A DNA stretch of 64,000 bases from Streptomyces zhaozhouensis (GCF_900230195.1 NZ_OCNE01000018.1:62001-126000), one strand, 5' to 3'. Positions 16,531 through 25,781 are shown, numbered from the stretch's first letter. Notes: generated by a model from the letters alone, not told the origin. Translations and numbers: made by a program.

Positions 16531-17562
16531 GTGACCGCTGACCAGCAGCCCGATCCGAGCCGGCAGAACGCCGAGGAGGCGCCCAGGACGCCGCCGCCGT
16601 CGTCGCTGCCGCCCGAGGGCCGGGGCACCCCGCCGCCGGGCTCGCTGCCACCTCCGCCTCCGCAGGGGCCGCCGCCGTCCGTTCCCGTCGGGGCGCCGGC
16701 GGGGCCCCCGTTCCCGGGGCCGCCCGCGGCGCGGGCGTTCGCCCCGCCGCCGCCACCGGGCCCGCAGGGGTTCGCCCCACCCGGCTTCCCTTCGCCCGGC
16801 TTCCCCCCGCCCGGCTTCCCTCAGCCGGGGTTCGCGCCCTGGCCCCCGGCGCCGCCACGTAAGCCGCGGAACGCGACGGGCGCCTTCGCGCTGGCGCTCG
16901 GCGTCGGCGCGGCGGCGCTGTGCTGGACGTTCTACCTCAGCCCCGTCGGCCTGCTGCTCGGGCTGCTCGCCGTCGGCTGCGGCCTGATCGGCTCGGGACG
17001 CGCCAAGCGCGGCGCCGCCACCAACCGGCGGGTCGCGCTGGGCGGCATGTGGGTCGGCGCGGGCGCCGCCGTGGTGGCCGCTGTGCTCTCCGTGCTGCTG
17101 GTGGTCGAACTGTCCCAGTACATCGAGGTGGAGAGCCGCGTCGGCTCCGACTACCTCGCCGCGCCCGGCGACGACGTGGTCTACGCCGACGGGCTGGTCG
17201 TGCGCCTCGCGCCGCTCGGCGGCGAGGGGCTCCAGGGGCGGGTCACCGTCACCCTGACCAACGAGTCCGACGGGGACATATCCCTCGCCGACGACGCGCT
17301 GCGGGCGTTCACCGGGGACGGCCTGCGGCTGCGCGACGTCCAGCGCGCGGACGACGGGCCGGAGTCGGTCTCCTCCGGGCAGTCGGTGGAGGTGGTCTAC
17401 CACGTGGCGCTGGGGACGGACACGGGCGGAGTCGCCGTCGACTACCGACCCGCCGACGACTACGACTGGGCGTTCTGGCTCCTCGACCGAAGTGGCGGTC
17501 TCGACCGCGGGCCGGCCGACCCCGACGAGGACGGGCCGCCGGGGGAGAGCCTGGACGTCTGA
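16531..17562 (+). CDS. Proline-rich membrane protein with extracellular DUF4352-like domain
   Basis: 343 residues. Residues 1-115 are Pro/Gly/Phe-rich and disordered, with PGF repeats. Two membrane helices follow (about 117-150 and 170-190), joined by a GRAKRG loop. An exported domain of about 150 residues contains VTVTLTNESDGDISL and a beta-sandwich-like pattern as in DUF4352 proteins. The C-terminus is acidic. GTG 16531 has GGAGG 5 nt upstream, and TAGGCT at 16500-16505 may be its -10. Function unknown; the topology is common in Streptomyces envelope proteins. Confidence 0.75.
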   Translation: MTADQQPDPSRQNAEEAPRTPPPSSLPPEGRGTPPPGSLPPPPPQGPPPSVPVGAPAGPPFPGPPAARAFAPPPPPGPQGFAPPGFPSPGFPPPGFPQPGFAPWPPAPPRKPRNATGAFALALGVGAAALCWTFYLSPVGLLLGLLAVGCGLIGSGRAKRGAATNRRVALGGMWVGAGAAVVAAVLSVLLVVELSQYIEVESRVGSDYLAAPGDDVVYADGLVVRLAPLGGEGLQGRVTVTLTNESDGDISLADDALRAFTGDGLRLRDVQRADDGPESVSSGQSVEVVYHVALGTDTGGVAVDYRPADDYDWAFWLLDRSGGLDRGPADPDEDGPPGESLDV

Positions 17563-17712
17563 CCGTTCGGCTTCCGAACTCGTGGCGCTTTGACGACAGT
17601 TGCGCCCGAGTTCGGCGAAGTCGCGTAAGGATCGCGCCCTTTCCCCCTCTCAGCCGCGAAGGAACCACAGGGCCCCGACGGACGCCGGGGCCGGCGGCAG
17701 AAGGGACGCGGG

Positions 17713-18252
17713 ATGAGCGGCGAGGCACGGTCGGCACTGGAGTGGTTGGCGCTGGCGGCACCGAGGCCGGCGATCTGCCGGTGGGAGTGGGAGCACAGCC
17801 GGCAGGGGGTGGCGCTGCTGCCCGCCGGGCGGCGGTGGGACGTCCTGATCCTGCCGGGCGTGCTGGGGATGACCACGTTGGACGTGCTGGCCCGCGTCAT
17901 CGACCGCCCGGGGCCGGTCCTCGCCGACCAGGAGCGGCGCCGCGTCGGCTACTTCGTGCCGCCCGGCACCGCCGCCCGCTGGCTCGGAACGGGGGTGCGG
18001 GCGGCGGGCCCCGGCAGCTGGATCGTGGTGCCGCACCCGGAACGCTCCGTCCCGGCCGCCCACTGGCTGGTCCGCCCGGACGGCTCGGGGACGCTCAACG
18101 ACCCCGCCGTCCTGGAGCTGGCCATGCACGAGGCCGCCGCCCTCGTCGCCGCCCCCGCCCCCGCCCCCGCCCACGACGACCCGGACCCGACCCACGCCCA
18201 CGCCCTCGCCCCGGAGGACCCCCCGCCCGGCACCCGGGGGGCCGAGCGCTGA
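17713..18252 (+). CDS. Conserved actinobacterial protein of unknown function
   Basis: 179 residues, no signal peptide or membrane helix. Conserved-looking blocks are ALLPAGRRWDVLILPG, VIDRPGPVLAD, GYFVPPGTAARWLGTGV and WLVRPDGSGTLNDPAVLELAMHEAAAL. The last 35 residues are a low-complexity Ala/Pro/Asp tail. I remember similar short Streptomyces proteins but no function. It converges on the PIN gene with a 19-bp gap. Confidence 0.65.
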   Translation: MSGEARSALEWLALAAPRPAICRWEWEHSRQGVALLPAGRRWDVLILPGVLGMTTLDVLARVIDRPGPVLADQERRRVGYFVPPGTAARWLGTGVRAAGPGSWIVVPHPERSVPAAHWLVRPDGSGTLNDPAVLELAMHEAAALVAAPAPAPAHDDPDPTHAHALAPEDPPPGTRGAER

Positions 18253-18271
18253 CCCCGCGCCGGGGCCCTTA

Positions 18272-18778
18272 TCAGGGCAGTCGCGCCCAGGTCGCCATGG
18301 TCGCCTCCAGCGTCCAGATGCGGACGTCGGCCCGCGCCCGCGAGGCGTACAGATCACGCTCCGCCACGATGCTCAGGTCGCCGGTGCCGAGCTGCTTCTT
18401 GACGGCGTGCTCGGCGAGGTCCATCCCGGTGGCCCCGCCGTCGCAGATCGAGGTGAGGAAGCCCGCGTCCCAGGTGCGTTCGTGGAGTACCCAGGGGGCC
18501 TCGCCGCGCGCGGTCTTCAGCAGCAACGACCCGAGGCGGACGGCGCGGTCCCGGCGGGCCGCGCCGTCCTTGATCTGGAAGACGTGATTCCCCGTCTCCA
18601 CGATCGTCGCGGTCGGCAGGATGAACCGCACCCCGGCCCTCAACCTGGCTTCCATCTCGCCGAGAACCTCGGCGCGGCGCGCGTTCCTGTGGGGCACGTC
18701 CAGGAACTCGACGAGTACGGAGGTGTCGAGGAACTCGACGACCGGCAGCGGAAGCGCGGCGCGACGCTGTCTGCTCAC
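18272..18778 (-). CDS. PIN-domain-like nuclease, partner of the upstream ATPase
   Basis: 168 residues. The PIN acidic centre is recognisable: Asp18 in VVEFLDTSVL, Glu61 in TATIVETGNH, and Asp134 with Glu140 and Asp142 in GTGDLSIVAERDLY. PIN proteins are Mg-dependent ribonucleases, often toxins. GTG 18778 lies 4 nt after the stop of the ATPase gene, with GAGGAG inside that gene's end, so expression is coupled. No small antitoxin gene is adjacent. A toxin/effector role is inference from the pairing. Confidence 0.72.
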   Translation of the reverse strand: MSRQRRAALPLPVVEFLDTSVLVEFLDVPHRNARRAEVLGEMEARLRAGVRFILPTATIVETGNHVFQIKDGAARRDRAVRLGSLLLKTARGEAPWVLHERTWDAGFLTSICDGGATGMDLAEHAVKKQLGTGDLSIVAERDLYASRARADVRIWTLEATMATWARLP

Positions 18779-18782
18779 GGGC

Positions 18783-20123
18783 TCACAGGCTCCTCAGGAA
18801 GTCCTCGACGCTGGGCACGCCGGTGTCTCGGGGAGTGGCGGCCTCGGACAGGCGGCCTCGGGTGACCGCGTCCCCGAGGTCACCCGCCGCCAGCAGCTCG
18901 ACGTAGCGGGGGAGTTCGGTCAGCCGGGTCAACACGCTCTCCCCCGAGTCCGGGGCCCGTGTGCAGACGACGACCCCGCCGTGGTCCTGGGCATGGAGGG
19001 AGTTGAGCAGCGCGGGGCTGTGCGTGGTGAGGAGCACGTCGACATCGCGCTGTTGGGACTCCTCCTTCATCAGGTCCAACACCCGTGCCGCCTGGGTGGG
19101 GTAGAGACCGTTCTCGATCTCCTCGATCACCAGGTGACGTTGTGGTGATGCCCCGGCGGACCCGGCGTCGGAGACCGGCGCGGTGAGCAGCGCCGTGCCG
19201 AAGGCCAGAAAACGCAGCATCCCGTCGCTGAGGAGCCGCGCCGGCACCTCGTGCTCCCGGCCGTGGTACCCCGCCTCGCGCAGTACCAGCTGAACGTCGC
19301 CGAGGGAGGTGCCCACCCGGCTGATCCCGCGCACCGGGTACTCGGGCATCCCCGCGACCAGGTCGGTCAGCCGGTCGAACGCGACCGGGTCCTCGGTGCG
19401 CAGTGCGTCGACCGCCGCACTGAGGTTGTCGGCGCTGCGGCGGAGCGCCGCGTCGCGCGCGTTGACGTAGCGCCTCATCAGGTGGGGTACCGGGTCGAGC
19501 GGAAAGACCGAGCGGAGCACGTCCTGGACGATCTGCGCGGCCCGGTGCACCAGCCTGGTCGCCTCGGTGGTCGCCGGGAGCCGCACGGGTACCTGGCCGG
19601 TGAGCAGGCGGTCGGCCGGGAACGGGACGCTCGGATCGGCCCCGCGCTGCCCGTTGAAGTAGCGCCCCCTGAGGTCGCCGCCGCTCCGGTCCGGCGGGGC
19701 GCTGGCAAGGAGCGAACGGCCGGCGGTCAGACGGCGACCGCCGTAGCGCACGCCCTCGACGGCCGTCAGCTGCTCACTCAGGACGCGCACCTCGGGCCGC
19801 ACCATGATCTCCACGTCGAGGTCGAAGACCTCCTCGCCGGAGCGCACCCGGCAACCGAGCCGAAAGCGGTCGCGGCCCCACGGGGCGCATCCCTCGGCTC
19901 CGCCCCGGACCGGCTCGTCGCCCTCGCTCCGGGGGCCGTCCAGCGCGTCGCGCACCGGGTCGCCCAGGGCCAGTCGGGAGAGGACCATCAGCCCGTCCAG
20001 CGCGTTGGACTTGCCGCTGCCGTTGCGCCCGATGAGCACGGTGAGGTCGTTCAGCGGCAGGCACTGGTCGGTGAAGCTCTTGAAGGAGGTCAGGCGCACC
20101 TCCTCCAGCCGGGGCGTCTCCAC
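18783..20123 (-). CDS. RecF/OLD-like AAA_21-type ABC ATPase, partner of a PIN protein
   Basis: About 446 residues with an SMC/RecF-like N-terminus (LEEVRLTSFKSFTDQ). Walker A is GRNGSGKSN (32-40), the signature LLSDGMLRFLAFG (about 296), Walker B LVIEEIENGLYPTQ (about 333) and the switch His in LLTTHSPALLNSL (about 364). No TOPRIM domain follows, unlike OLD or GajA; the nuclease function appears to be supplied by the coupled PIN gene. GTG 20123 is chosen for its AGAGAGG site; GTG 20183 is in frame but lacks one. The gene follows gabT after a hairpin, so it is probably its own transcription unit. Confidence 0.8.
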   Translation of the reverse strand: METPRLEEVRLTSFKSFTDQCLPLNDLTVLIGRNGSGKSNALDGLMVLSRLALGDPVRDALDGPRSEGDEPVRGGAEGCAPWGRDRFRLGCRVRSGEEVFDLDVEIMVRPEVRVLSEQLTAVEGVRYGGRRLTAGRSLLASAPPDRSGGDLRGRYFNGQRGADPSVPFPADRLLTGQVPVRLPATTEATRLVHRAAQIVQDVLRSVFPLDPVPHLMRRYVNARDAALRRSADNLSAAVDALRTEDPVAFDRLTDLVAGMPEYPVRGISRVGTSLGDVQLVLREAGYHGREHEVPARLLSDGMLRFLAFGTALLTAPVSDAGSAGASPQRHLVIEEIENGLYPTQAARVLDLMKEESQQRDVDVLLTTHSPALLNSLHAQDHGGVVVCTRAPDSGESVLTRLTELPRYVELLAAGDLGDAVTRGRLSEAATPRDTGVPSVEDFLRSL

Positions 20124-20223
20124 GGGCACCTCTCTCGTCGTCGCTCCGTGCCCGCCGGGCGGAGTCTCGCGACGTCTCGTCACGTGACGAGACCGGGCGT
20201 GGCCAGTCTAGGTACGGCCATCG

Positions 20224-20262
20224 CGACATCGCGCCTTCCCCGCCAGGGAAGACGCGACGTCG
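20224..20262. terminator. Imperfect hairpin between gabT and the ATPase gene
   Basis: A 17-bp stem with two mismatches and a 5-nt CGCCA loop: CGAC-A-TCGCG-C-CTTCCC against GGGAAG-A-CGCGA-C-GTCG. It follows the gabT stop on the minus strand and precedes the ATPase gene. Confidence 0.55.
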
Positions 20263-20305
20263 GGACGGCGGTCCGACCGGTGCCCGGGTGCCGTGGGGGG
20301 AGGGG

Positions 20306-21664
20306 TCACAGCGCGCCGAAGGCGTCCTCCAGGATGTCCAGGCCCTCGGTCAGCAGCTGCTCGTCGATCACCAGCGGGGGCAGGAAGCGGGCCACGTTGC
20401 CGTAGGTGCCGGTGGTCAGCAGCAGCAGGCCGGCCTGGTGGCAGCGGGCGGCCAGGGCGGCCGTGGCGGCCGGGTCGGGGTCCTTGCCGCCGGGCTTGAC
20501 CAGTTCGACGGCGAGCATCGCGCCCCGGCCGCGCACGTCGCCGATGGCCGGGAAGCGCTCGGCCATCGCGCGCAGCCTCGGCAGCATGATCTCCTCGATC
20601 CGCCGCGCCCTGGCCGGCAGGTCCAGCTCCCGCATGGTCTCGATCGAGCCGAGCGCCGCCGCGCAGGCGACCGGGTTGCCCCCGTAGGTGCCGCCGAGGC
20701 CGCCGACGTGCGCCGCGTCCATGATCTCGGCGCGGCCGGTCACCGCGGCCAGCGGCAGCCCGCCGGCGATGCCCTTGGCCGTGGTGATCAGGTCGGGGAC
20801 CAGGCCCTCGTCCTCGGAGGCGAACCACTGGCCGGTGCGGCAGAACCCCGACTGGATCTCGTCGGCCACCAGCACGATCCCGTGCTCCCTGGCGAACTCC
20901 GCGATCCGCGGCAGGAATCCGCGCGCCGGCACGATGAAGCCGCCCTCGCCGAGGATCGGCTCGACGACGATCGCGGCGGTGTTCTCCGCACCGACCTGCT
21001 TGGTGATCTGCTCGATCACCTGCGCCGCCGCCTCCTCCGCGCACCGCTCGGGGCCGGTCAGCCAGCGGTACGGGTAGGCCATCGGCACCCGGTAGATCTC
21101 CGGCGCGAACGGGCCGAAGCCGTGCTTGTAGGGCATGTCCTTGGCGGTGAGCGCCATGGTGAGGTTGGTGCGGCCGTGGTAGCCGTGGTCGAAGACCACC
21201 ACCGCCTGCCGCCCGGTGTGGTAGCGGGCGATCTTGACCGCGTTCTCCACCGCCTCGGCGCCCGAGTTGAGCAGCACCGACTTCTTGGCGTGGTCGCCGG
21301 GCGTCAGCCGCGCCAGCTCCTCGCAGACCTCCACGTACCCCTCGTAGGGGGCGACCATCGCGCAGGTGTGGGTGAACCGCGTCAGCTGCTCGGTGGCGCG
21401 GCGCACCACGGCCTCCGCGCTGTTGCCCACCGACGTGACGGCGATGCCGGAACCGAAGTCGATCAGCGCGTTGCCGTCGACGTCCTCGACGATCCCGCCG
21501 CCGGCGCGCTGGACGAAGACCGGCATCACGGTGCCGATGCCGTCGGCCACGGTCGCCCGCTTCCGCGCCATCAGCTCCTTGGAGCGCGGTCCCGGGATCT
21601 CGGTGACCAGCCGGCGCTTCTGCGGGAGTGCGGGTCCTCCGGTCAGTTCGGTCGGGTCGCTCAT
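20306..21664 (-). CDS. gabT: 4-aminobutyrate aminotransferase
   Basis: A 452-residue class-III PLP aminotransferase that converts GABA and 2-oxoglutarate to succinic semialdehyde and glutamate. Motifs: GSGIAVTSVGN, the PLP-phosphate site NSGAEAVENAVKIAR, VFDHGYHGRTNLTMALT, VVEPILGEGGF, the Asp of LVADEIQSGFCRTG, and the Schiff-base Lys in ITTAKGIAGGLPLAA. Length is normal. In the same window as two aldehyde dehydrogenases it completes a putrescine/GABA to succinate route. Confidence 0.92.
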   Translation of the reverse strand: MSDPTELTGGPALPQKRRLVTEIPGPRSKELMARKRATVADGIGTVMPVFVQRAGGGIVEDVDGNALIDFGSGIAVTSVGNSAEAVVRRATEQLTRFTHTCAMVAPYEGYVEVCEELARLTPGDHAKKSVLLNSGAEAVENAVKIARYHTGRQAVVVFDHGYHGRTNLTMALTAKDMPYKHGFGPFAPEIYRVPMAYPYRWLTGPERCAEEAAAQVIEQITKQVGAENTAAIVVEPILGEGGFIVPARGFLPRIAEFAREHGIVLVADEIQSGFCRTGQWFASEDEGLVPDLITTAKGIAGGLPLAAVTGRAEIMDAAHVGGLGGTYGGNPVACAAALGSIETMRELDLPARARRIEEIMLPRLRAMAERFPAIGDVRGRGAMLAVELVKPGGKDPDPAATAALAARCHQAGLLLLTTGTYGNVARFLPPLVIDEQLLTEGLDILEDAFGAL

Positions 21665-21812
21665 GAGTGGACTCCTCGTCGCGAAGGGGCTACATCGGGC
21701 ACTCCCCGGCAGGCTAGGTTCTCCCCGGCGCCCTGGGCACGCACCACCACGGAGTCAACGCGTCGCCGTTTTGGCCACTTCGTCGTGCCCCCCTCGCGCG
21801 GTCGCCCGGCCC

Positions 21813-23159
21813 TCACCCCGCCGCGCGTCCGCCCGGCGTCCGGGGCGGGGCGGGGCAGACGCGGCGGCCCTCGCTGTCGAAGACGTACATCCGGTCGAGG
21901 TCGATCAGCAGCGGAACGCGTTCGCCCAGCCTGGGCCGCAGGTCGGGGTCGCAGCGCACCACCAGCCCGTCGTTGATCCGGCCCGCGGCCGTGGGCGGCG
22001 GCGCCTCGGGGGGCGGCGGCTCGTCGTGGCCGGGTGCCCGCCCGGCGCCCGGGTCCCGGGCGAGATAGCGGCCGACCAGCCGCCGCAGCGGCGAGCCGCG
22101 ACGGGGGCGCGCGTCGCGCCTGGCCGGCGGGCGCGGCGCCTCCAACCCGTCGACGCGCGCCGGGTGCGCCCCCGTGGAGACATGCACCAGCGACTCGTGG
22201 CCCTGGAACTCCACGTGCTGCACCACCCCGTTGAGCAGCGCCTCCGTCGGGGACATCTCCTGCGGGCTGGCGATCCGCGCCGCCTCGGAGCGCAGCCCCA
22301 CCGTGATCTCCTTCCCCGTCTGCACCCGCAGCATCTGGTGGTCGGGGGAGAGCGGCTGCGGCAACTGGATGCGCTGGGTACCGAAGTCGATGTTGAGCCG
22401 CCCGTCCAACGGCGCGTGCACGGCGGCCCGCAGCAGGTTGATCCGGGGGGTGCCGACGAACGCGGCGACGAACACGTTCTCCGGCCGCTGGTAGACCTCC
22501 CGCGCGTTCCCGACCTGCTGGAGCACCCCGTCCCGCATCACCGCGACGCGGTCGCCCAGCGACATCGCCTCCGACTGGTCGTGCGTCACATAGACGGTGG
22601 TGACCCCGAGATGACGGGTCAACGTGGCGATCTCGGCTCGCAGCCGGGTGCGGAGCTTCGCGTCGAGGTTGGACAGCGGCTCGTCCAGCAGGAACGCCGA
22701 CGGGCGCCGCACGATGGCGCGCCCCATCGCGACGCGTTGCCGCTCGCCGCCCGAGAGCTGCCCCGGGTAGCGTTCCAACAGGTCCTCGATGCCCAGCAGC
22801 CGGGCCGCCTCCCGCACCTGGTGGGTGGTGTCGCGCCGGGGGGACTCGATCTTCAACGGGAAGCCGATGTTCTGCGCGCCCGTCATGTTCGGGTAGAGCG
22901 CGTAGTGCTGGAAGACCATCGCCAGATGGCGTTCACCGGGCGGCAGCGCGTTGGCCGTCTCGCCGTCGAGCCGCAGTTCCCCCGAGCTGATCTCCTCAAG
23001 ACCGGCGATCATCCGCAGCACCGTCGACTTGCCGCAGCCCGAGGGACCGAGGAGGACCAGGAACTCGCCGGGCGCGATGTCGAGCGACAGCCGGTTCACG
23101 GCCACGACGTCCCGCGGGTAGACCTTGGTCACGTCTCGCAGGGAGATGGCGCGCGTCAT
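21813..23159 (-). CDS. Orphan sugar-type ABC transporter ATP-binding protein (UgpC/MsmK/MsiK-like)
   Basis: 448 residues: Walker A GPSGCGKST, Q-loop VFQHYALYPNMT, signature LSGGERQRVAMGRAI, Walker B FLLDEPLSNLDAKLR, switch His in YVTHDQSEAMSLGD, and a C-terminal regulatory OB region typical of carbohydrate importers. A low-complexity Arg/Pro-rich insert of roughly 60 residues interrupts that region. No permease or binding-protein gene is adjacent, so it may energise transporters encoded elsewhere, as MsiK does in Streptomyces. Confidence 0.85.
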   Translation of the reverse strand: MTRAISLRDVTKVYPRDVVAVNRLSLDIAPGEFLVLLGPSGCGKSTVLRMIAGLEEISSGELRLDGETANALPPGERHLAMVFQHYALYPNMTGAQNIGFPLKIESPRRDTTHQVREAARLLGIEDLLERYPGQLSGGERQRVAMGRAIVRRPSAFLLDEPLSNLDAKLRTRLRAEIATLTRHLGVTTVYVTHDQSEAMSLGDRVAVMRDGVLQQVGNAREVYQRPENVFVAAFVGTPRINLLRAAVHAPLDGRLNIDFGTQRIQLPQPLSPDHQMLRVQTGKEITVGLRSEAARIASPQEMSPTEALLNGVVQHVEFQGHESLVHVSTGAHPARVDGLEAPRPPARRDARPRRGSPLRRLVGRYLARDPGAGRAPGHDEPPPPEAPPPTAAGRINDGLVVRCDPDLRPRLGERVPLLIDLDRMYVFDSEGRRVCPAPPRTPGGRAAG

Positions 23160-23283
23160 GCCGTTCCGCCCGTTGCTGTCCGTGTGTTCGAGGTGGGGCA
23201 GGAACGTAGCGCACCGGGTGCCCCAGCGGAACGGTTTCGCACAAGTTGCCCCTTCGCATATGCGTCGACCCGTGTCCGCGCCT

Positions 23284-23313
23284 GGTCGCGATGCCGGGCC
23301 GCTGCACTAGATT
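23284..23313 (+). promoter_or_regulatory. Possible promoter in the 258-bp divergent gap
   Basis: TGGTCG at 23284-23289 and TAGATT at 23308-23313 are 18 bp apart, upstream of the large ATP-binding protein gene. The rest of the gap (23160-23417) shows no gene; other content was not resolved. Confidence 0.3.
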
Positions 23314-23417
23314 GGTCGGGGAGCGGGGTCCCGCGGCGGCCGTCCCGGCGCGGCGGTCGTCTTCCGTCGTGACGTCAACCCGACGGCGCGGCACGGCGCT
23401 TGGCATCATGGGGGACT

Positions 23418-25781
23418 GTGAACAGCGACGGCACACGGGAACCACGGCTCACGCCAGGACAGACGCCGGGCGCCGCCCCGGTGGTTCCGCCACCGCCGGG
23501 CGCGCCGCCCGCGCCCCGGCGGTCGCCGGAGGAGGCCGACCTCGCCCCGCTCCAGCGGTGGCTGCGCCTCCCGCGCCCGGCCGCCCGCCCCGGGGTGTGG
23601 CGCACCGGGCACGTGCCGAGGCCGCCCGAGGACCCGGACCGCCTCAGCGACCGGGAGCTGCACGGCGGCGCGCTGCTGGCGGCGCTGACGGCGTGGCTGG
23701 TCTGGTCGCTCTACGTCAACACCGGCCTGTTCTCCTGGGTCCTCGCGCCGCTCGACTGGCTGGGCGCGCGCGGCACGTTCCTCGGCCCCTACCTCTACGA
23801 GCAACTGCTCTTCTGCGGGCTGCTCTACGCCTTCGGCCGGCTGGGCAACGCGCCCCGGCTGTGGCGCCGTTGGCGTCCGACCGTGCTGCGCCTGTGGTCG
23901 GGGCGGCCCGACATCGAGCGCCAGGACCCCGGGCTCACGCTGCGCGCCGTCGCGGCGCTCGCCGCGGCCTGGGTCGTCTGGGAGCTGAGCTACGCCGGCA
24001 TCTGGCTGTTCTGGCTGGACCCGTTCTACGGGATGGTGCCGGAGAGCTGGTGGCGGCCGGAGGACAGCACGGCCTACACCGTCGCCTACAACGTCTACTA
24101 CCTGCTCTACGCGCTGCTGCTGCTGGCGCTGTGCGGCGCGCTCGGCGGCTGGCGCGCCGTGCTGCGGCGTTTCCCGCCGGCCCGGTTCACCGGCGCGGAG
24201 GTGGCGGGCAGCGAGCGGGAACGCGCCGAGGTGGCGCGGCTGACGGAGTTCACCGAGCTGCGCGAGGGCGGGGCGGGACCGGCCGCGGAGCGGCTGCTCG
24301 CTGAGGTGGCGGCCGGCACGATGAGCGACCTGGACTACGCCCGCATCCAGCGGGCCTGGCGCACCGTGGTGGCCAGGCCGACGGAGCTGCCCGCCTTCAA
24401 CGACGCGGTGGCCGAGAGCGGCGCGGGCGCGTTCGTCCACCCCTCGGGCGACCGCGACCTGCCGGTGCGGGCCGCCCGGCACGACCTGCTCACCCGGCAG
24501 GTGCGGATCGGCACCGCCGTCGACGAGGAGCGCAACGCCTACGAGTACCGGGGCGTCGACGTCGCCCTCGACCCCGCGCTGCTGGGGACCTCGCTGCTGG
24601 CCGTCGGGCCGCCCGGCTCCGGCAAGACCGGCCGGGTGGTGCGGCCCGTGGTGGAGTCGCTCTGCCTCCAGGCGCTCACCGGCCAGGCCGCCGTGGTCGC
24701 CGTCGGCAGCGCGGCCAGCGGCCTCGGCCCGGACGCGGCGTTCGACATCGTGGTGCGGGTCGGCGACCCGGCCGGCACCCACCAACTGGCGCTCTACGGC
24801 GCGGCGACCGACACCGACGAGGCGGCGACGCTGCTGGCCGAGGCGCTGCTGGGCGGCACCCCCGCCGAGACCAGGGACGCCTCCGCCGCGCTGGTCCAGC
24901 TGATCGGCCCCTACCACGCCGCCTACGGCCGGCTGCCCGGCGTGCCCGAGCTGCGGGCCATGCTGGACGGCGCCCCGGCGCTGCTGGCCACGCTGCGGGA
25001 GGACCTGGCGCTGGCGGGCGCCCACGACCAGCAGCGCGAACTCGACGCCAGGGAACGGGCGTCCACCCGCCTCGACGACCCGGGCAAGCCGCTCGCCGAC
25101 CGGCTGGCGGTGCTGGACCGGGCCGGGTTCTCTGCGGGCTCGGGGACGCGGACGTTCTCCATGGCCACGCTGACGCATCCGCTGCGGGTGCGGGTCGACC
25201 TGCCGGCCACCGGCCACGCGGAGGCGGGGCGCATCATCACCAGGCTGCTACTGGCGCAGTTCACCACGGCCGTGGTCAACCGTCCCGACCGATCGCTCTT
25301 CGCCACGCTGGTGCTCGACGACGCGACCGCCGCCGTCACCGCCGGCACCGTGCGGGGGCTGGCGCAGTTGCGCGCCGCCAACGCGGGCGCGGTGCTGGCG
25401 CTGCGGACGCTGGACGACGTGCCGTCCGAGCTGCGCGCCGGGCTGCTGGGGGCGGTCGGCTGCCGGATGGTGTTCGCCGGCGTCACCACCTGGGACGCCG
25501 AGCACTTCGCGCACGTCTGGGGCACCGCGTGGACCGAGGACCAGGACATCACCAGGACGCCGGACCGCACCGGCGGCATCGTCCGCAAGACGGTGCGCGG
25601 GGTCCGCAGGCTCTTCACCGGCCGGGACACCACCACCGACTCCGTGACGGTGCGCAAGGTCGAACGGCAGCGCTGGTCGGCCTCGGAGCTGGCCCACCGG
25701 GTGCCGCCCCGGCACGCGGTGCTCTCCACCACCTCGGCCGCGGGCGAGCCCGGCCCGCCCGTGCTCGTGCGGCTCGGCTGA
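23418..25781 (+). CDS. Membrane-anchored ATP-binding protein, TraD/VirD4-like (function unknown)
   Basis: 787 residues. A Pro-rich start is followed by three hydrophobic segments (around residues 75-100, 175-200 and 215-240), then a large cytosolic region. Walker A GPPGSGKTG lies near residue 397. A hydrophobic strand ending in Asp-Asp (LFATLVLDDATAAV) is a plausible Walker B. The shape recalls DNA-translocating coupling ATPases, but no relaxase or conjugation gene is present and no role can be assigned. GTG 23418 (VNSDGTRE) is chosen over the earlier GTG 23400. Confidence 0.75.
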   Translation: MNSDGTREPRLTPGQTPGAAPVVPPPPGAPPAPRRSPEEADLAPLQRWLRLPRPAARPGVWRTGHVPRPPEDPDRLSDRELHGGALLAALTAWLVWSLYVNTGLFSWVLAPLDWLGARGTFLGPYLYEQLLFCGLLYAFGRLGNAPRLWRRWRPTVLRLWSGRPDIERQDPGLTLRAVAALAAAWVVWELSYAGIWLFWLDPFYGMVPESWWRPEDSTAYTVAYNVYYLLYALLLLALCGALGGWRAVLRRFPPARFTGAEVAGSERERAEVARLTEFTELREGGAGPAAERLLAEVAAGTMSDLDYARIQRAWRTVVARPTELPAFNDAVAESGAGAFVHPSGDRDLPVRAARHDLLTRQVRIGTAVDEERNAYEYRGVDVALDPALLGTSLLAVGPPGSGKTGRVVRPVVESLCLQALTGQAAVVAVGSAASGLGPDAAFDIVVRVGDPAGTHQLALYGAATDTDEAATLLAEALLGGTPAETRDASAALVQLIGPYHAAYGRLPGVPELRAMLDGAPALLATLREDLALAGAHDQQRELDARERASTRLDDPGKPLADRLAVLDRAGFSAGSGTRTFSMATLTHPLRVRVDLPATGHAEAGRIITRLLLAQFTTAVVNRPDRSLFATLVLDDATAAVTAGTVRGLAQLRAANAGAVLALRTLDDVPSELRAGLLGAVGCRMVFAGVTTWDAEHFAHVWGTAWTEDQDITRTPDRTGGIVRKTVRGVRRLFTGRDTTTDSVTVRKVERQRWSASELAHRVPPRHAVLSTTSAAGEPGPPVLVRLG

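Noticed and set aside
23418..25781. The TraD-like ATP-binding protein as evidence of an integrative conjugative element
   Set aside because: No relaxase, integrase, attachment site or other transfer gene is present, and flanking genes are core metabolism.
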